Source of the DNA: Cymbidium sinense
Taxonomy: Eukaryota > Streptophyta > Magnoliopsida > Asparagales > Orchidaceae
Length of the DNA stretch: 64,000 nt
Direction of reading: 5' to 3'
NCBI GenBank assembly: GCA_021442155.1
Contig: CM038221.1
Span: 32,455,906 to 32,519,905, forward strand
The notes under the pieces are model-generated. The model saw only the letters and a program-made list of their open reading frames with translations. It was not told the DNA's origin and did no database searches. Shown here one piece after another: positions 60,181 to 64,000 of this stretch. The position numbers were made by a program, and so were the translations under genes. Each line of letters opens with the position of its first letter. The first letter of the stretch is position 1.

Positions 60181-60499
60181 TATGCTAGGGGAGAGTTCGC
60201 TCTTTTTTACTTTACGTACTTGTTTCTATTATACACTGAACTTCTGTGAAAATTATATAATAACAATACCTAATATATCATTTGTTGCTATACGCACTTT
60301 GTTTAGAAGCTTATTATGTTTAATCTGTAATGGCTAATATAGTGATGTATATTTCTTTGTCATTAGTTGTAGTTATGGATAGTGATAATGATGATCAACT
60401 TATGACTGCGATTGTTACTGTAGTATGCTTAGTACATAAGTACTATAAGTCTTATGTTTGCAAGACTCCATGTTTGACTTCTAAGTTTATTGGTGAAAA

Positions 60500-61640
60500 A
60501 TGGATCACTTAGTTACTAGTAGGGAACCAAGGGAGATTTCACAACATGTTTCGTATGTCAAAAATTATTTTCACTACCTTCTGTAAGAATTATGAAATTT
60601 ACATGGATTTTCTGGGTCTTCTAGAACTAAACTAGAAGTATTTACCATACTAAATATATTATCGCATAATGAATCTATCAAAAGCTAGCGGCGATTTCAG
60701 CACTCATCTGAAACCATAAGTAGGTACTTTTCTATTGGCGTTGATGATTTGATAGGTTTATCAACTATAGTTATAAAGCCGATAGATTTAACTTTCCAAA
60801 ATATACTTGATGAGATTTTACATGATTGTCGATACATGTCATATTTCAAGGTAAACTTCACTGCTAAGTTCTTTTGGAAATAGTCATTTCAGCTTAGCAC
60901 CTAAGTTTGCAGCAAATTCTATTATATGATTATATTGGAGCAATCGACGAAACACATGTCAATGTCCATGTGCCTTCAACTAAAAAAGTTGCTTATATTG
61001 GTCGTTGTGGTCACCTACACAGAATGTAATGATAGTATGTGATTTTAATATGTGCTTTACTTTAGTAATTACTGGATGGGAAGGAAGTGTACATGATAGT
61101 CTCTTATTCAATAATGTTATACTGCGTAGAGAAAATAACTTCCAATTGCCTCCTTCAAGTATTACTATAACGAATCATCAAATTATTACAAAGAAATAAT
61201 TTTTATAGCTTCTAATCATAAATTTAAATATGAAAATATTACGTTATTTATACTGGCTATCCAATGCAATGAGGGTTCTTAAAGCCTTTTCTGGAAACAA
61301 AATATCACATTCCTGATTTTGAAGGAGTAGCCAAGTCACTAGGGGAAGGAAAGAATTATTTAATAAATGACACTCATCGTAGCATGGTGTAATTGAGCGA
61401 GCCTTTGGAGTATGGAAGAAAAAATGAGTTATTCTACGTGATATGCCCGTATATTCCTTCAAGAAGCATGTTAAAATAGTTGCAGCTATAATGGCTTTAC
61501 ATAATTATATATGTTGGCACACATCACACCATCACATTGAGTTCAACATTGTCGATAATGACCAATCATTTGTTCCACCTGAAGCATTTGAAAACCAGTT
61601 GGGCTACTCTATGGTAGAAACTAGCCAACAACCCACATAA
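60500..61640 (+). pseudogene. Harbinger DDE transposase ORF2, broken
   Basis: The DDE_4-type core is spread over several frames. YIGAIDETHVNVHVP has the first catalytic Asp (codon 60946-60948); the family usually has AIDGTH. After a one-base shift, MIVCDFNMCFTLVITGWEGS has the second Asp (61041-61043). LYTGYPMQ and a FLKP segment follow (61250-61300), then GVIERAFGVWKKK with the catalytic Glu (61395-61397), bounded by stops, and HVKIVAAIMALHNYICW (61450-61500). All three acidic residues survive although the frame does not. The N-terminal helix-turn-helix part (60500-60900) is poorly preserved. Confidence 0.85.
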
Positions 61641-61730
61641 TTGGGGACACAGGATGGCGAAGGTGTTGAGGAGATAAAATAGTTACAAGAGCAAATTATA
61701 GATGCCTTAGATAGTGATTAGATTGGATTA

Positions 61731-62229
61731 AATTACTATTTATAATTGACTTATTTTGAATGGTAGTCTTTGAACTGTGAAACAACTGCATTGCTGGAAG
61801 TAGTCTAATTTGATCGGAGAGATGAATTCTGTCACATGTCAATAGAGGCTGCAATTATAATTTACAGTTGCATGTGGTTACTACTAAAATATTACTATTA
61901 TTATATTCTTCTTACATTTTAGATGGCTTCAATCATATTTCTTCCATCGGAAATTCTTATATATCATAGCGTCATAGTTGTGGAGGCTTTGTGATAATAT
62001 TTGGATATATATTGACCTATATTCTTTGATGGGAAGCACTATTATTGTTCAATAAGCATTAGCTAGGAAGTTCTAATTATTTGGAAACTATTTATCTTCT
62101 TTATTGAAGACAGTGTTGGTTCAAAGGGAGAAATAATTTAGAGCATGACATCATACACAATATATTTGGAAACTCTTTATTAGTTGGATACAATTCCTTT
62201 GATTTAAGATCACTGTTTTAGAAAGTTCT
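61731..62229. other. No gene seen right of the Harbinger remnant
   Basis: AT-rich, presumably including the 3' non-coding end of the Harbinger element. No terminal inverted repeat was located. Confidence 0.4.
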
Positions 62230-62710
62230 ATCTACCTATTACTCTTGGCTCTTTTAAGAACCTGGTACACCTGCTATTCTTTTATTAGCTAGGTTTATGC
62301 TTCTTGGTTTCCTGGTTAGTTGTACTTTTGTTCCTGCTTATGTGGTATCTAGAACTGCTATTTGGTGGCTGATTCTTTCTGATAGTGAAGGAAATGGCTA
62401 TGATGGCATTGATGCTATTCTTTATATCGTTAAGGATGGTAGCATTTTATGTGATTATAACTCTTCTTTTTGAAGTTTGGATCTTGACAATGTCTCTTTG
62501 GGATAGACTTGGTGAGCCGACATTATAATTTTACTTTAATGTATCTTTCTACGTTTGCTTATGTCTTTTTTGAACTTCTTGCAGGTATTTGTATAAGGTG
62601 GAGCCTTGCAGTGGTTATGTACTTTTAGTTAGCCAAATTTCTATCTTTTTTGTTAATAATTGCAACTCTTCTATTTTTGTTAATGAAATATCTATCACTT
62701 TTAGAAAAAT
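62230..62710 (+). mobile_element. Probable LINE 3' end fragment
   Basis: Resembles the LINE 3' UTRs at 14935-16047 and 33384-35067 in composition and some words: TTTTTGAAGTTTGGATSYT (62467 against 15620), a GTGAGCC / TGAGCC word, and CTTTCTAC. It ends with TTAATGAAATATCTATCACTTTTAGAAAAAT, an A-rich tail. The relation is distant, so a different LINE subfamily is likely. Confidence 0.5.
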
Positions 62711-63239
62711 AAATATTTTGTTGTTTCATTATCATTTTAAAAATATTTTATAATGTCACTAGTCCTCATATTAATATTTTTATTATTTACACAATTTACT
62801 TTATCAGAAAATATGAGTTCAAGAAGCTCTACTGAGTATAGAGTTGTGTATTGTAACTGTAGTTTGTAATGTTATGTATTCACTTCATATAGGGAAGAAA
62901 ATTATGAGTGAAATTTTTCAAATGTCTAAGAAATAGAACAAGAGATGAATACAATTATTTCAGGTGGGTTGAAGAATTTGAGAGGACTTCGGCTGTGGGA
63001 TCAATGGAAATTTTTTTTAAAAGATTAGATCAACGAGGGTAGGCTAAATATTTTGATCGCATTAGTTGTTGTACTTATAATTTTAATATTAGTATTATTT
63101 ATTAAGTAGTGTTATTTATTAAGTGATGTGTAATTTGTTAATGTAATATAGTTGACTTTTGGTTATGTATAAGTATTAGTTATATTATTTTTTTTCATTC
63201 TATTTAAATATATTCAACTCATGTGCTCATAGAGACATT
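62711..63239. other. AT-rich DNA, no gene
   Basis: Contains several TTATTTATTAAGT words around 63090-63125 but no feature I can support. Confidence 0.4.
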
Positions 63240-63890
63240 TTAATCATTTTTAAAAGTGCGGTAGATTTAGGCGAGTTTTCCAAATAGAATCGAAACGAGT
63301 AGCTTCTTGCCTTCTTCTGCGGCGACTTACTTTCGAAAATCTGCGGCTGCCAGATCCTTTGTAATCATCCGCTGTAACTTTGAATGCCACAAGCCGAGGA
63401 ACAGCGCCTGCATGGATGAATTGAGAAATTCAAAAATGGAGACCCAATATATAACTATAATGGATTTTTTTTGCTCCGAATTTGAAATTTCTTCTTACAT
63501 CGAGTTGTTTCTACACGATCTTAGGTCTCTTTTTGGGTCTTCGATTAGGCTTCAAACCCTTGAACGTGTAGAAGTCCTCTTCGATCTCTTCAACAGATAG
63601 GGAAACAGAGAACTGCCCCCACTTTCCATTTTCGCCAGCCATCGATCTTAGTGCATTGACTTTGACTGGATCGTATTTTTCCCATTAGTGGTTTAGGGGA
63701 CCGATTTCTTCCGTTCTCCGATGGGGCATAGCAGGAAGATCTTCTTGTCCTGAGATTCCATGGCTTGGTCGGTCGGCGCTGTAGCGGCCTCTTCAGCGGC
63801 GGTAGAAGGAGGTTCCTCCTGTTCGGTTTGCTTTTCGTTGGAATATCCTATGTTAAAAGAATATGGGCTTAATTTTTAAATTAACCCTAA
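63240..63890 (+). repeat. Dispersed repeat family C, plus-strand copy
   Basis: Matches the reverse complement of 28521-29470 over most of its length, with the landmarks listed there. The 97-residue frame at 63307-63600 is not kept in the other copy, where the matching positions fall in other frames. It could be the 5' part of an unrecognised retroelement or a captured gene leader. Confidence 0.7.
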
Positions 63891-64000
63891 TTAAAACTGT
63901 AATTAGCTAATTAACCCTTTAAAAAAATTTAAAATAGCGATTGCCGGTCGGTGACTGGCGTGGCAGTCAACCAGCCCGGTCGGCGCAAATATTTTTTTAA
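63891..64000. other. Window end, no feature
   Basis: TTAATTAA-rich sequence followed by a GC-rich GGTCGGTGACTGGCG stretch. Too short to assign. Confidence 0.4.

Larger units (their letters stand above)
59481..61730 (+). mobile_element. PIF/Harbinger DNA transposon remnant with both genes
   Basis: It contains a Myb/SANT-like protein gene followed by a DDE transposase gene on the same strand, the two-gene layout of PIF/Harbinger elements, where both proteins are needed for transposition. Terminal repeats and the 3-bp target duplication could not be fixed. Both genes are broken. Confidence 0.8.

Overview
The window looks like nuclear DNA of a flowering plant, from a gene-poor, repeat-rich (heterochromatin-like) region. 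It is strongly AT-rich with long (TA)n and (CT)n microsatellites. Every protein similarity I recognise belongs to a plant mobile element: Ty1/copia gag-pol, an RNase H-bearing L1-type LINE, PIF/Harbinger and FAR1/MULE. I found no intact host gene, tRNA, rRNA or CRISPR array. I cannot name the species or tell monocot from eudicot.

Layout. 1-12 kb: a decayed nest. An inverted repeat (about 0.75-1.24 kb against 9.5-12.0 kb) flanks about 8 kb of low-complexity repeats. Its right arm is split by a TTA-flanked DNA element (9842-11879), which itself holds a solo LTR (10351-11225). 12.1-16 kb: two inverted satellite monomers, a broken FAR1/MULE transposase gene and a 5'-truncated LINE. 17.6-24.3 kb: a satellite domain of 125-150 bp monomers, most carrying a perfect palindrome. 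24.4-25.5 kb: an unrecognised coding-like fragment. 28.5-29.5 kb: a dispersed repeat with an opposite-strand relative at 63.2-63.9 kb. 29.5-41.7 kb: a copia remnant that appears to have been hit by a TIR transposon (30332-31804), an LTR-family copy (31952-32647) and a nearly full-span LINE (33384-39872) with a 17-bp target duplication. 42.2-43.5 kb: second copy of the repeat seen at 1.2-4.6 kb.

44-59 kb: two same-strand LTR elements (43966-50628 and 53069-58939) of one family, here called LTR family A, which also supplies the copies at 10.3 and 32 kb. They carry no recognisable gag-pol. Their interiors are two successive tandem arrays (about 90 bp, then about 80-88 bp), and both have a perfect 13-bp-stem hairpin a few bases after the 5' LTR. 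This is the most distinctive system in the window. 59.5-61.7 kb: a PIF/Harbinger element with both Myb-like and DDE transposase genes, broken. 62.2-64 kb: a probable third LINE 3' end and the dispersed repeat.

Almost everything is inactive: coding regions are split by stops and frameshifts, and several catalytic residues are changed. The window is best read as a stratigraphy of insertions rather than as cooperating genes. All boundaries come from reading and aligning by eye; most are good to tens of bases, while the target duplications and hairpins are given exactly.
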